This document shows positions 14,911-24,619 of a DNA stretch of 64,000 nucleotides, in pieces. The notes under the pieces were generated by a model. That model was not told the origin of the DNA. It searched no databases and was given only the letters and a program-made list of their open reading frames with translations. This DNA comes from Ascaris suum (taxonomy: Eukaryota; Nematoda; Chromadorea; Rhabditida; Ascarididae). The stretch is taken from assembly GCA_013433145.1 (NCBI GenBank), contig CM024177.1, positions 1,570,501 to 1,634,500 on the forward strand, written 5' to 3'. Position 1 is the stretch's first letter. Every line of letters begins with the position of its first letter. The position numbers and the translations under genes are program-made.

Positions 14911-15148
14911 ATGCACCAATTTCGAGCTTATAGAGGAGAGAGTACTGTAGCAACAAATGTTAAAAATACTGTCGAATACTATAAAACCACTATCAACACA
15001 TTCGAAGATTTCAGAAGGCGGCATCGTAAAGGTTTGTTCAATACAGTTTATAGTAATCTGCAAACAGTAAACACCAACGATAGAACGATAATTAGAGGAA
15101 AGTGTTCTATGGGAGCAAACATTCCCTCATATATTGCAGCATTAAAAG
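14911..15148 (+). CDS. Candidate 5' exon of the globin gene (start unresolved)
   Basis: An ORF opens with ATG at 14911, 25 nt after a possible acceptor (gcactcag, ending 14885), and runs to a TAA at 15178, so it must splice before that. Two joins to the next exon keep frame. One uses a donor at 15100 (after AA) with the acceptor at 15291. The other uses a donor at 15149 (after AAA-G) with an alternative acceptor at 15299. Neither donor is strong. An internal ATG at 15109 (MGANIPSYIAALK) could also start the protein; its Gly2 recalls N-myristoylated nematode globins, but Pro at position 6 is unfavourable for that modification. It may equally be unrelated to the globin. Confidence 0.4.
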
Positions 15149-18100
15149 GTTCTAATTCTGAAATTCCGCCTAGGCGCTAAAATATAAAACATATGGAGAA
15201 TATTGGGAATATTAGACTTGATATCAACATAAATTTTATGAAGTAAATCAAGAAGAACACCTGTTGAATTATTTTATGATGTTGCATTTAGAAAAACAGT
15301 TCGTCAAAAGACTGAATCATCTTTACCGGATGATGGCGAAACGCATTCATCAAGTGAGACACTTGCGCCATCTCGTATGAGACGCACATCGAGTATGCCC
15401 AGTATATGTGATTTAACGACGAGTAAGATTTTTTTTCTCCTATTTTGGTCAACTGTTAAGAAAAATGATTTTTAAAAACTCATTAGTTATTTCCAATAAT
15501 TATCGATTTGATTAATCAATTCCATTTAATTCACTAATGTTCTATTGTAGAGGAATAATTAGATTATGACTACATTGAAGATAATTGAATATTTGACTTA
15601 GTTGTTACAAATGATTAGCGATATTTGACTTAATTAAGTATCGTATAATTTCAGTATTAAGTATTCAAGTCTTATCAAGTAAATATTGAATATTGTGTCA
15701 AATATCGTCTCGTTGTTTAGCTTTATTACTCACATCTATTTTTTAAACTTTCTTTTAATAAATTCCAGTATTTAAATGCGACTTTATACAAAGTCGCATT
15801 TAAAATATTGTGCAATTTCATTCTCTGATGAAATTGCTCATTGCATTTTAATATTATAATGGACTCTCGACATACCTGTCGAGTTTGACAGGTGAAACGA
15901 AAAAAGATGAAAATTTTTTCGAGAATTTTGGAAGTTATTGAGTTAGTGGAATTGCTTCATCAATTCAGAATGTAGGAATTGCTTGAGATCGCTGGAATTA
16001 TTGTGCAAAAGCTATAAAATGGATAATGGCATAGAACTTTCGGAGGAGGACGTTAGAGAGTAATCAGCAGTCGAATCAGGCAATTGAATGAACAAGCCAA
16101 TTGGGGGGCATATGCAATACGAAAAAAGCGATGAAACTTTATGCTATGAATTCAACAGGATCCAAAATAAAAATCGTTGATGTCCAGAAACCCCAAAAAT
16201 AATCGAAATAATTTCAATTAGTGGGTGGCGGTGAGACCGACTTTCTGCAGGTAAACAAAATGCTAATGCGCAAAATTTGTTCGATAGGTTATCACAATCT
16301 TCAAAGGAAAATTAAATGGTTCATCGTTATGAGATATTATTTCGTAGAGTATCCTTATAAGGGGTTGTCAGTGCAGTTTATCAACGATAATATGGAGTGC
16401 CCTGTCGAACGAATGAACTAGTAACAAAAAGAGGCGTCCTTTTGTTTCTTCAGTAACAAGGAGAATTCGGACAGATCTTCAACAGTGGAACAAAATCTAT
16501 CGTTGACTTTGCAAATGAATTCCATACTTTTATGTACTCTAATATTTCATTGATTTTCAGGGCAAGGAATGAGGCATTATGATTACGATGCAAAACTCAA
16601 TCGATTACAAAAAAGGTCTTTACGTTTCACATGGCATCGCCTTCAAACGCGAAATGGTGGCAAAAGGGTGGATAATGTTTTTGAAGAGGTTTGTGAATTG
16701 TTATTCATCGATCAGATGATATTATCACTCAACGGCGTGAGAGAACACCTTGATTATTGATGGGATTATCTATTAGAAATAAACTCCTATATAATCGATA
16801 AGTAAAGCATGAATACACAGCAAAAGGAACATAACCGTTACGCTTTTTGCTGTAAATTGACATCTCACTTACTACCATTGTAAGGAGAAGAATTGTGCCG
16901 AAAGTAACTTTGATTCAACACATTAAATGTTGATAAGTTCTTAAATAATGGGGACATCAACGAGCAATTCGGAAGTGATGAAAGCTGCGCTACTGTTGAG
17001 ATTTGGAAGGGAACGTGCATGAAGTGCCGAATTTTTCGAATTGAATCGAAGTTGTATGACAAACAACTGATTTTAAAGCATCGCTCGTTTCTTTACCAAT
17101 TATCGATCGAACGATGGAATTTTCCACTATCGTTGTCGTCGTCGACTATCTGAATCGATCCACATGAATGGTGGATAAACCATTCAACCTATATGGGACA
17201 TTTGAACCATCTCTCAAGAGTCATTTAACTTGCATCTCCCCATCAATGAACAGTATATACGATATTGCACAATATATAAAGAGCTTAAATATTAAATCGT
17301 TTCCACATTTGTAATAGCAAAATATTTTTTGTTCTCACCTATTCTATTTTTGTCACTTTAGTATGATATGAATTCTGTTGTTGCTCTTTGACTTTTGATC
17401 TTAGCCTTGGGCTAAATTCCATAACTCTTTTGATCATAGCAACTGCTCTATTGATAGCAATGAAAATAAGTAATTTAACCGCCGAACGGAAAGGAATGAA
17501 AAATGCTGGAGCAGTAAAAATTATGAGGAGCGCAAAAAAAAAAGGAAAGGAATCCTCCCTGGAAGACAAGATAGCATATTCTTGCGAGGAACGAGGAACG
17601 CATATATCATACCACGTTATATGAGGTTCAACAATAACCAACTTAACTAAAACTTAGAACTTAGAGAGTTACGATGGTACAGTGGGAACAGTTTTGCTAC
17701 AACATTGACTATTCTAGCTTCAGTCTCGCTAGGAGTAGGCTTATTTTAATGGCCAAGAAATGTCCTACCCGCTTGTTGGAAATACGTCAATGACGTTAGA
17801 AACTTTTAATCTTTTCGATTTAATTGCAAATCCTGAATTTCGATCCTGAAAGTTCCTAAAGGTATCGTATCTCTTTGAAATGCCAAGGAGGGAGGAGAGA
17901 GAGTGAAATCGATTACTTACTGATTCATGTCGAAGAGGCTATCTCATTGAATTTAAAGTGCATTTATCCTATATTTGTCTGGATGAAAATTGAGTTCAAG
18001 TACTTTAATGTGCTTTTGAATGGAACATGAAGCATCCGCAGTAGGCAATCAAAATTTCACGCATAGTTTTTGCTTATGCTATTGGAGTAAATGAACAATT

Positions 18101-21100
18101 CAGCGATTAATACTTAGAAGTTTCCTTTTCTCGTTAGGTTTTTGATAAGGTCAACAACAACCTTCCGGTATACCTGCACATACTTAAGCCTTCATAAAAC
18201 ATTCCTTGCTTCTCAGTAAAGAAATGATGGATGTCATTAATAGGTTTCATTATCATTTGAATAAAATTTCGGCTGCAATTAACCACACGATCTTACAGGT
18301 ATATGATAGAATGGTAAAACAACAACCGATCATTCGTGATATGTTTACAACTCGAACATTTCTCTCGGCAATGTCGCGTAGTGATATCGCAACACTCAGG
18401 GATCATGCCAGGGTAATCTTACCTGTATATCATACCTTTGTATTGTAAAAGCGCTTAAATTACTTACACCTGTCTCGAAAGCCTTTTCATCTTCGATTAC
18501 ATACGAAATCATAAATTATAATATCGTCCTGTTTATGCAAGGGTCTAATTTAATTTAAAGGGGTTGTAATACAACGAATGGAAAATGTTCGTACATTATA
18601 GCTGGTGCGTTTTGCACGATGAATTTCAATTCCTGTTAAAGGAGAAGGGTTGTTGGCAAGAAATTATCAACTACATACTTGCTGAAAATTTCAAAAAATT
18701 GAAAACGAACGAGTGGGGGGGGGGGGGGGGGGGAGGGGGAGGAAGGGGAAAGAGGAAGGAGTGGGAGAATCTCGAATGGAAGTTTAGTCAATAAAGTGGA
18801 AATAATATTCTCATTTGCATTTCTTTACACGCTAAATGTTCTCTAAAATAATTAAAATATATGGATGTTTTATAAATCGATCGATGCGTCTTTTTCCTTT
18901 TCCCCCCCGCTCCTTCCTCCCATCCCCCCCCCCCCCCCCCAACTCCTACCACTGCTTCCCACTATGTCAATGAAAATTTCACTCTACTTTCGAAAGACAA
19001 TTTACTACATTTATGCAGAGCTCAGCTGCATCTTTTCGCAATCACTCAAAAACATAACGATGCAATTATGTTTATTTGCGTTGTTAAGTGCCTTTAAGCA
19101 CGTGGGCATAACATTTTTCATCACAAGATTTGTGCACTTTACGAGAAGCTTATAAATTAGCTACCATATATTTCCGAATAAACCTCGCGTGGAATTAGAC
19201 CCTTGTCCAATTCAGTCACTTCTCACGAGAATGTTCCCTCTTCGATCGTTGTGAATTCTCTCGGATCTCCATTTAAAAAAAAAAAAAAAGAGATTTAAAA
19301 GTTTTGAAAATTTAAAAACTTACAATTTGGAAAAATGCACCTATCCTCCTACAATTCTAGAAAAGAGTATAGGTTATGTTACACATCTAATTAAACAACT
19401 CCTTCGAGAAAATTATCCAACCTTGCTGTTTGTTGATATCGCATTGAATTCCTTTGAGCATCTCTTTTAAAATCAACATCACGTCGAATTTCTTCTCACT
19501 TTTGTTATTCGAAATTACGCCATCTTTTATATACTGAATTGCTTTCTTATTTAGTTGAGGTAGTGAAAGTGTTTTCAGGTGACCGTAAAGATGATAGACC
19601 ATGTAATCAAAAATCTCGATCAAGATGTGAAAAAGCGCAGCGATACGGGTAGTGAACTCGATCCTCGTCTCATAGGTGTGTTTTATTTGGTCTTTTTGGG
19701 AGCCACCTACTCCCATCGTGGCAGTATCCTTTCCACACTAGGGTTATATTCAAACAAAGTGACGACTCAGTGCTTCTTTGACTCAAGAACTCCAAAGGAT
19801 ACAATAATTCCTGGGTTCCCAAAAGCAAGGGCACTCTTAGAGGCTCCGAACAACTAAAGAGTATTGTTGTAGAAATCGTCCACAGGGAAGCTTCAAGAAG
19901 AATATGATGATCCTAAGCACAAACACTTTGAGGTAAGATATGGGTATGGGGAATACGCGTGAAAACACATGTTCGGAAGAGATATTCACTATAGTCAGTC
20001 ATATATCACATAAATCTCGAAATTTCCCAGTCGACTCATGAGAACTGTCAATCGGAGTAGGAGGTCCGGCAGTTCATGTATAGCTGTTGGGTTATCTCAC
20101 AAGTTGAACCCCTGAGTGAGCACGATTAAGGAAGAGAGTGGGGACGAATATGAGTATACTCAGAAACTCGGGAGCCTATGAAAAGAGGCTCCTCAGGGCC
20201 CATAGACGGTCGAAATGCCGTCGAGGATTTAAAACTCCGTTTTTCGGGATCTAAGGAGGACCGGTCATGGATATTTTCTGGGCGTACCGGCGGACGTTTT
20301 GCGAGCTGACACTTCCCGGACAGATTGTCCTTACTCAATATCACCGATTTACACCTTATCAAGTTCTAATGATTAGGTCAAGCTTTGCGGGAAATTTAAA
20401 CGTACATCAAAGAAGTGAGAACTTCCTGATATCCGCATATCCGAGGATATTCGAAGATTACAGTATTTCGGCGCTTCCCAAGCAGTTCGGCGTCGTCAAA
20501 GCTGGTCGGTGTGGTTAATGTTCTCTGATTCTTCCCTTTGCGACTTCGGAGTTAAATGCATCCCGTCCGATTCATTCGCGATTTATACTAAACAGAGATC
20601 TACATGAAATGTTTCTAAGTGAAGTCTTGCAAATCGTGTTGGTTTAGACATTTCTTGCGTAAACAATGGGATCTTTGCCGAACGATATTGCTGACCCTGT
20701 TTGCTTTTGGAACTTTCGATGAGTTCAGCATCCATTCCATGGCAAATCTTGTGCTTTCAACGGCAGGTTACAATAAACAAGAATTTGATGATGTCGAATA
20801 GTGTTGGCAACATGGACAGGTTTCTGAATTACCTGACAGGTTACATATAGATGGCAAACTTTGCAATATATAAATGCTCTTGGTTCTTATGTGGTGCACT
20901 TTTGCAGAGTATTTCGTGAATATTTCTTAAATGTGTCCGGTAGAAAATGAATGCTTCAAGCATTGTCTTATACTTCCTTCATATGTTTCTTTGAGGTTTT
21001 TAGAATTTCCAATGAAATTTCTTGTGAACGACGGTGATAGAGAATTCAAAACTATTAAGGTCGAGCACATGGGATTCTTCGTCCTTACGGGTTCACCGGT

Positions 21101-24100
21101 AATTACTGGGAGAAACTCGGAGAGACGATAATCGACGTTGTTCTGGCGCAAGAAGCGGTGAGGGATTTACCTGGTGCCGGCCAAGCTTGGGTCATCCTTA
21201 CTGCTTGTCTCGTCGATCAGGTTCGCCCTTAACCTTGACGGACGCTTTCAATCTTTTCTCTTTACAGCTTCCGACACAATTATTTCAAGGCAAAGTTCAA
21301 AAAGCAATAAGAATCGTGATGAAACTATAGTGAAAACTGTGGCGAAAAGAAAAAAAAAGAGATGTCAAGCATATGGATAGAATTTAGAGATTGCGCTTAA
21401 TTCACTCTTTCCAAAAATTCTACCAAGAATTCCTCTCGGTACAAACCTAGAAAAGGATCAAACCCGGAGAAGGATCAAACCTAGAGAAGGAAGATCAAAC
21501 CTAGAAAAAGAAGATCAAACCTAGACAAAGAAGATCAGACCAGGAGAGAGATGGTCAAACCTAGACGAAGAAGATCAAATCTAGAGAAAGAAGATCAAAG
21601 ATGGAGAAAGAAGACCAGAGATAGGGAAGAACTTCAAACACTGAGAAAGTAGATTAAAGATAGAGAAAGAAGACCAGAGATCGAGAAAGAAGATCAAAGA
21701 GAGAGAATGTAGATCAGAGATAGAGAAAGAAATTCAGAGATAGGGGGGATGAAGATCAAAGAGGGAGAAGGAAGATCAAAGATTAAGGAGATGATCCTGG
21801 AGAAAGAATATGAAACCTTGAGAAAGAACAAACCTAGAGACTATTATTTGTTTCAGTCATACGATATGAGGCATTTCGCAATTACGGTAAATGTCTTTCA
21901 TATTACTGTATTTTCTGAGGAACATTATCAAAGAAGAGAATTTTTTTTTTTGCGATTTTATTCAGGTAGACTCATGGACGCTCGAATTGTTTCAAGAAAA
22001 TTTAGGACTTTTGGGTGGTGAGCATCAACGAAACTCGAAATTTGAACTTATTGAAATTTGCCTTTCTTTCATTTTCATCGACTTTTACTCATTTTCAGCG
22101 AAATTTTCCTCCGCAAAGAAGGAGTAAATTTATGAAAGTCTATCATATCTTTAAAAGGTCTAAGAGTTGAATTTTGTTTTTCGTCAAGAAATTGATCATT
22201 TCCGCGCATGTGTGCAATATTTTACGACATAACATTTCCACATTCCTGCTATATTGCTCCCTATTTGGTGCTATTGATCGTTGTCCTGCCTACTCCGCCT
22301 TGTCCAATTTCCCTTTTGCTAAGTCATAATATAAGGGATATTTTCAAATTTATGTATGCTATAGTATTATTTTTGGTAATTTGTTTTTTATTTTCAAGCA
22401 CAATCATATTTGAGTTCATGTCGAGAATAATCATCAAAATATGCTACTATCCTAGTTGCTTTTTCTCTTGGACAATTTTTTTTTTGTCATTCCTTATGGT
22501 GGTGTTTATAGATGAGGGCAGGTTTTGATGAGAGTAAAAGTCATACGAGTACCAGTATGGTCACACAGAAAGTCCTTTATAACGCCGCTGCTCAGCTCGA
22601 TGACGGTACTAGTCCCGATACGCCAGCCGAATGCTCTAGTACTACGTACGTCGTAACGCCTGCCTCATATTCTCCAGGACATGTAAGTTTTCAGACGTAA
22701 TACAAACCTAAGTATCGCTTTTAGTTCTTAAGATATGCCGAAATATACTTTTCAGTACTGAGTGGAATTATTCTTATCATTTTTAAATTTTGTGCAATGT
22801 TTCAGTTTATATAATTTCGCATCCACTCATTGATTATAAAGTTGCTTACATTGATGTATTTTAGAGCTTAGGTTTATTAAGCAGAAATGATTTGATTTGA
22901 ATGCTGCCAACTGAGAAACCAACCAGGTGTCCTTTGAAAAGCGCTGAGAGCATTTGAGTTGAAATGAAATATTGCCAAATCAATTTCAACAAGAATAGAT
23001 TCTATAGTCAGCATTATGCTAAGCGAGGAAAATATTTCCGATAACAAATTTTTTTATTAGATTTAACACACGCAATATATCGTAATTATGATGTTCGAGT
23101 ATTTGATGTTTATACACATCTGTCTTTACTTGTACGGATGTATGAGAAATACTAGGTGAAATTTACTTAGAAATCAACCATATGAGGTAAATTTTCTTTT
23201 AGTTTATCATATTTAGTTGAATATGCATATTTGATCAACTACGATGAAACCGATTGAAAATGTGAAAACCGACTAAAATTTTCATAAACGAAAGAAAAAT
23301 AACATCATTATGCATATTTTTGAATAGAGATCGTTCGCCGATGAGACTTTTCGCATCAAACACAATGAGAATTTAATAAAATGAATGAAATATTCGTTTC
23401 CTATTTTGAAGAGTTTATGCTAAAAACGTTAGTAATCATTGTCGATGAATTAATGCCTCTGAGCAGAAAATAAGGTTTATTTGACGGCGTAATTGATATG
23501 AGTCGTTAAAGGCTTAAAAGGATATTTAAAAGCGATCTAATGATGCATGATTACGAGAAACGAATGAAGTTTACTCTAACCTTAGTCTATGAGTAACCGA
23601 AACTTATGTAAATGCTAACTTCAAGAGTTTCTTATGATTGTCAATTCTATTAGAAAAATATCGACTAGAATTTCTGGAAATTTTTTTTTTCATGACCATA
23701 TAAATTAATTATGAATGAATAATAATAAGTGGAAAACGATGTTCACTTTTTTTTTTTTTAAAAATCATTTCTCTTATTTTAATGAATAATTTTTTAAATG
23801 CTTTACTCAATAATTCGAGTAATATGCAGCAATTTGCAACTGAAATGTTTCATTAGGGAAAAAAAAAAGTTGAAAACTTAAGAGAATTACTAAAATATTC
23901 TAAAGTCAACGATTGAAATCGAAATCTAATTAAGCGTTTTTGGGGTTACTTAATAACTTTTAAAAGGATCACTTCAAATATCGTTGTTATGGTCATAGAT
24001 TATGAGTGGGTTTTCTTTCAGTTTACTACGCAACAAATTCCATCAGATTTCATGTCAGAAGCAGCAACAGCATGCACATATAACGCTGGCAACCGTCGAA

Positions 24101-24450
24101 AATCACGTGCAGGAGAACGCGAAGTACGTGGCGAACGTCGTGATTCATATAGTGAATCACGTGTCGATCCACGTGACGTACGTAGAGAATCACGTGAAAT
24201 GGCTACTGATCCACGTAACCTTTATGGCGAACATACCGAAGGTCGTGGAGAGTTCGATACTCGTACTGAACCTTGTGAATATCGTAGTCGACGTGCGTAT
24301 TCGATACGAGACGGTAGTAAGCAATCACGTGAAAAAAGGCAAAGCTCAAGTGAACCTCAAGCACCCGTTGCTGCAAACACAAGTAGCTCGAGCGGTACCA
24401 ACGGTGTACTTCCAACAAAAACAAGTATCACTAGTCCTTTTACTTCTTGA
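14911..24450 (+). CDS. Nematode globin with long N- and C-terminal extensions (multi-exon)
   Basis: Spliced model: candidate 5' exon 14911-15148, then 15292-15422, 16561-16688, 18299-18412, 19579-19675, 21060-21220, 22512-22682 and 24022-24450. From 15292 on, every junction keeps phase. The core shows an A helix with the globin Trp (LRFTWHRL), a B/C region (VYDRMVKQQPIIRDMF), an E helix with a His at the distal E7 position (LRDHARVTVK), an F helix with the proximal F8 His (LIGRAHGILRPYGF) and a G/H region (NYWEKLGETIIDVVLAQEAV, then GAGQAWVILTACLVDQ). The globin fold binds haem and normally O2 or NO; many nematode globins are neuronal and some have redox or signalling roles, so the exact role is inference. 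A Ser-rich extension with RRTSSMPS precedes the fold and about 190 residues of Arg/Ser-rich low-complexity sequence follow it. No signal peptide is apparent, which suggests a cytoplasmic protein. The family call is firm; the 5' end is not. Confidence 0.85.
15292..15422 (+). CDS. Globin gene exon: Ser-rich N-terminal extension
   Basis: Acceptor ttgcatttag; donor A|gtaaga in phase 1. It encodes 43 residues (KTVRQKTESSLPDDGE to SMPSICDLTT), hydrophilic and Ser/Thr-rich, with a basic RMRRTSSMPS stretch resembling a basophilic kinase site. The phase-1 end fits the next exon exactly, giving Arg at the junction. Confidence 0.7.
15771..15893. repeat. Cluster of perfect short inverted repeats in a globin intron
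   Basis: (1) A 15-bp perfect stem, tttaaatgcgacttt (15771-15785), loop ATAC, complement at 15790-15804. (2) A 10-bp stem, gcaatttcat (15812-15821) with 15828-15837. (3) ctcgaca (15866-15872) with 15877-15883. (4) acctgtc (15874-15880) with 15887-15893. Stems 3 and 4 overlap and exclude each other. Confidence 0.9.
16561..16688 (+). CDS. Globin gene exon: A helix
   Basis: Strong acceptor tgattttcag. The last codons VFEE are followed by donor gtttgt in phase 0. It encodes QGMRHYDYDAKLNRLQKRSL, then RFTWHRLQTRNGGKRVDNVF. The LxxxW pattern and NGGKRVDNVFEE continuing into VYDRM match the A/B helices of nematode globins. Confidence 0.9.
16817..16853. repeat. Inverted repeat in a globin intron
   Basis: acagcaaaag pairs with ctttttgctgt (one bulge) across a loop of about 16 nt. 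No miRNA-like length or further signal. Confidence 0.6.
18299..18412 (+). CDS. Globin gene exon: B-E helices
   Basis: Acceptor cgatcttacag; donor after AGG (gtaatc) in phase 0. It encodes VYDRMVKQQPIIRDMFTTRT and continues to LRDHAR. The Pro-containing C region and the following Phe residues hold the CD1 Phe candidate. The His in RDHAR aligns with distal His E7 of myoglobin (KHGVTVL). Confidence 0.9.
18715..18765. repeat. Poly-G run (19) and purine tract
   Basis: Nineteen Gs, then GGGGG, GGAAGGGG and related runs on the sense strand of globin intron 18413-19578. Multiple G runs could form a G-quadruplex. Confidence 0.9.
18896..18941. repeat. Pyrimidine tract with poly-C run (17)
   Basis: C7, then GCTCCTTCCTCCCAT, then C17. 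It partly mirrors the purine tract about 190 bp upstream in the same intron. Confidence 0.9.
19579..19675 (+). CDS. Globin gene exon: second half of E helix to EF
   Basis: Strong acceptor gtgttttcag; donor after the G of ATAG (gtgtgt) in phase 1. It encodes VTVKMIDHVIKNLDQDVKKR and then SDTGSELDPRLI(G). It continues the E helix directly from LRDHAR, so the preceding intron lies inside the E helix, a recognised intron position in non-vertebrate globins. Confidence 0.9.
19690..21030 (+). other. Less AT-rich island inside a globin intron
   Basis: The long intron 19676-21059 is mostly near-balanced in base composition, unlike the other introns. It contains several interrupted frames (for example DIFWAYRRTFCELTLPGQIV near 20,267-20,330) and a CpG-containing stretch at about 20,030-20,520. 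It may be a decayed mobile element or a lost gene. No domain, terminal repeat or target duplication was recognised. Confidence 0.35.
21060..21220 (+). CDS. Globin gene exon: F, G and H helices
   Basis: It encodes (G)RAHGILRPYGFTGNYWEKLG, then ETIIDVVLAQEAVRDLPGAG and QAWVILTACLVDQ. The His in RAHG aligns with proximal haem ligand F8 (QSHATKH in myoglobin). The donor CAG|gttcgc is phase 0. The acceptor (ctattaag) lacks the usual TTTCAG but is the only one keeping the phase-1 join; the frame has a stop immediately upstream. Confidence 0.9.
21446..21790 (+). repeat. 20-bp purine-rich minisatellite, about 17 copies
   Basis: aagatcaaacctagagaaag recurs at 20-bp spacing (21491, 21511, 21531, 21551, 21571, 21591 and on) with growing divergence. 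It lies in globin intron 21221-22511 on the sense strand. The 20-bp unit is not a multiple of three, so coding is unlikely. Confidence 0.93.
22512..22682 (+). CDS. Globin gene exon: end of H helix and linker
   Basis: Acceptor ggtgtttatag; excellent donor CAT|gtaagt, phase 0 at both ends. It encodes MRAGFDESKSHTSTSM, completing VDQMRAGFDES, which is typical of nematode globins. A Ser/Thr/Pro-rich linker (DDGTSPDTPAECSSTTYVV) follows the fold. Confidence 0.85.
24022..24450 (+). CDS. Globin gene terminal exon: Arg/Ser-rich tail
   Basis: Acceptor ttttctttcag, phase 0. It encodes 142 residues ending at TGA 24448-24450. The composition is charged (repeated RES-R, DPR and RGE; CGT, GAA, TCA and CCA codons), then Ser/Ala/Thr-rich (QAPVAANTSSSSGTNGV). 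Codon use favours this frame over the overlapping longer frame, and an AATAAA lies 64 nt after the stop. A possible 60-nt intron (donor 24425, acceptor 24484) would instead give a slightly different C-terminus ending at 24525. Confidence 0.75.
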   Translation, partial: FTTQQIPSDFMSEAATACTYNAGNRRKSRAGEREVRGERRDSYSESRVDPRDVRRESREMATDPRNLYGEHTEGRGEFDTRTEPCEYRSRRAYSIRDGSKQSREKRQSSSEPQAPVAANTSSSSGTNGVLPTKTSITSPFTS

Positions 24451-24484
24451 ATATCTTCGGATGGATCTTTCCATGGATTTGCAG

Positions 24485-24619
24485 GTTTTTACGAATATAG
24501 GCAGCGCAGCGACAATAAACAATGATAATCGAAATACTTTAGAAGTGACTAAGCGGAGTACGCGTAGTGCAATTAGTATAAATGCATACCAACCAGATAT
24601 TATAAACTATAGACGAGGG
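24485..24619 (+). CDS. Possible alternative 3' exon of the globin gene
   Basis: Bounded by acceptor ggatttgcag and donor GGG|gtaaga and open in one frame (TRSAISINAYQPDIINYRRG). Its codon use is coding-like. No downstream exon was found, and no strong donor in the preceding exon joins this frame. It could be an alternative exon, a 3' UTR or chance. Confidence 0.25.
24514..24519 (+). terminator. Candidate poly(A) signal of the globin gene
   Basis: AATAAA 64 nt after the proposed stop codon, a normal distance for a nematode 3' UTR. A second pair of overlapping AATAAA hexamers lies at 25106-25115. Confidence 0.4.

Noticed and set aside
17339..17641. Overlapping plus and minus ORFs of 78-100 codons
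   Set aside because: They lie inside a globin intron, have no splice-site support or known domain, and one frame is driven by an A-rich run.
24203..24424. Minus-strand ORF opposite the globin tail
   Set aside because: A shadow of the repetitive CGT/GAA codons of the plus strand.
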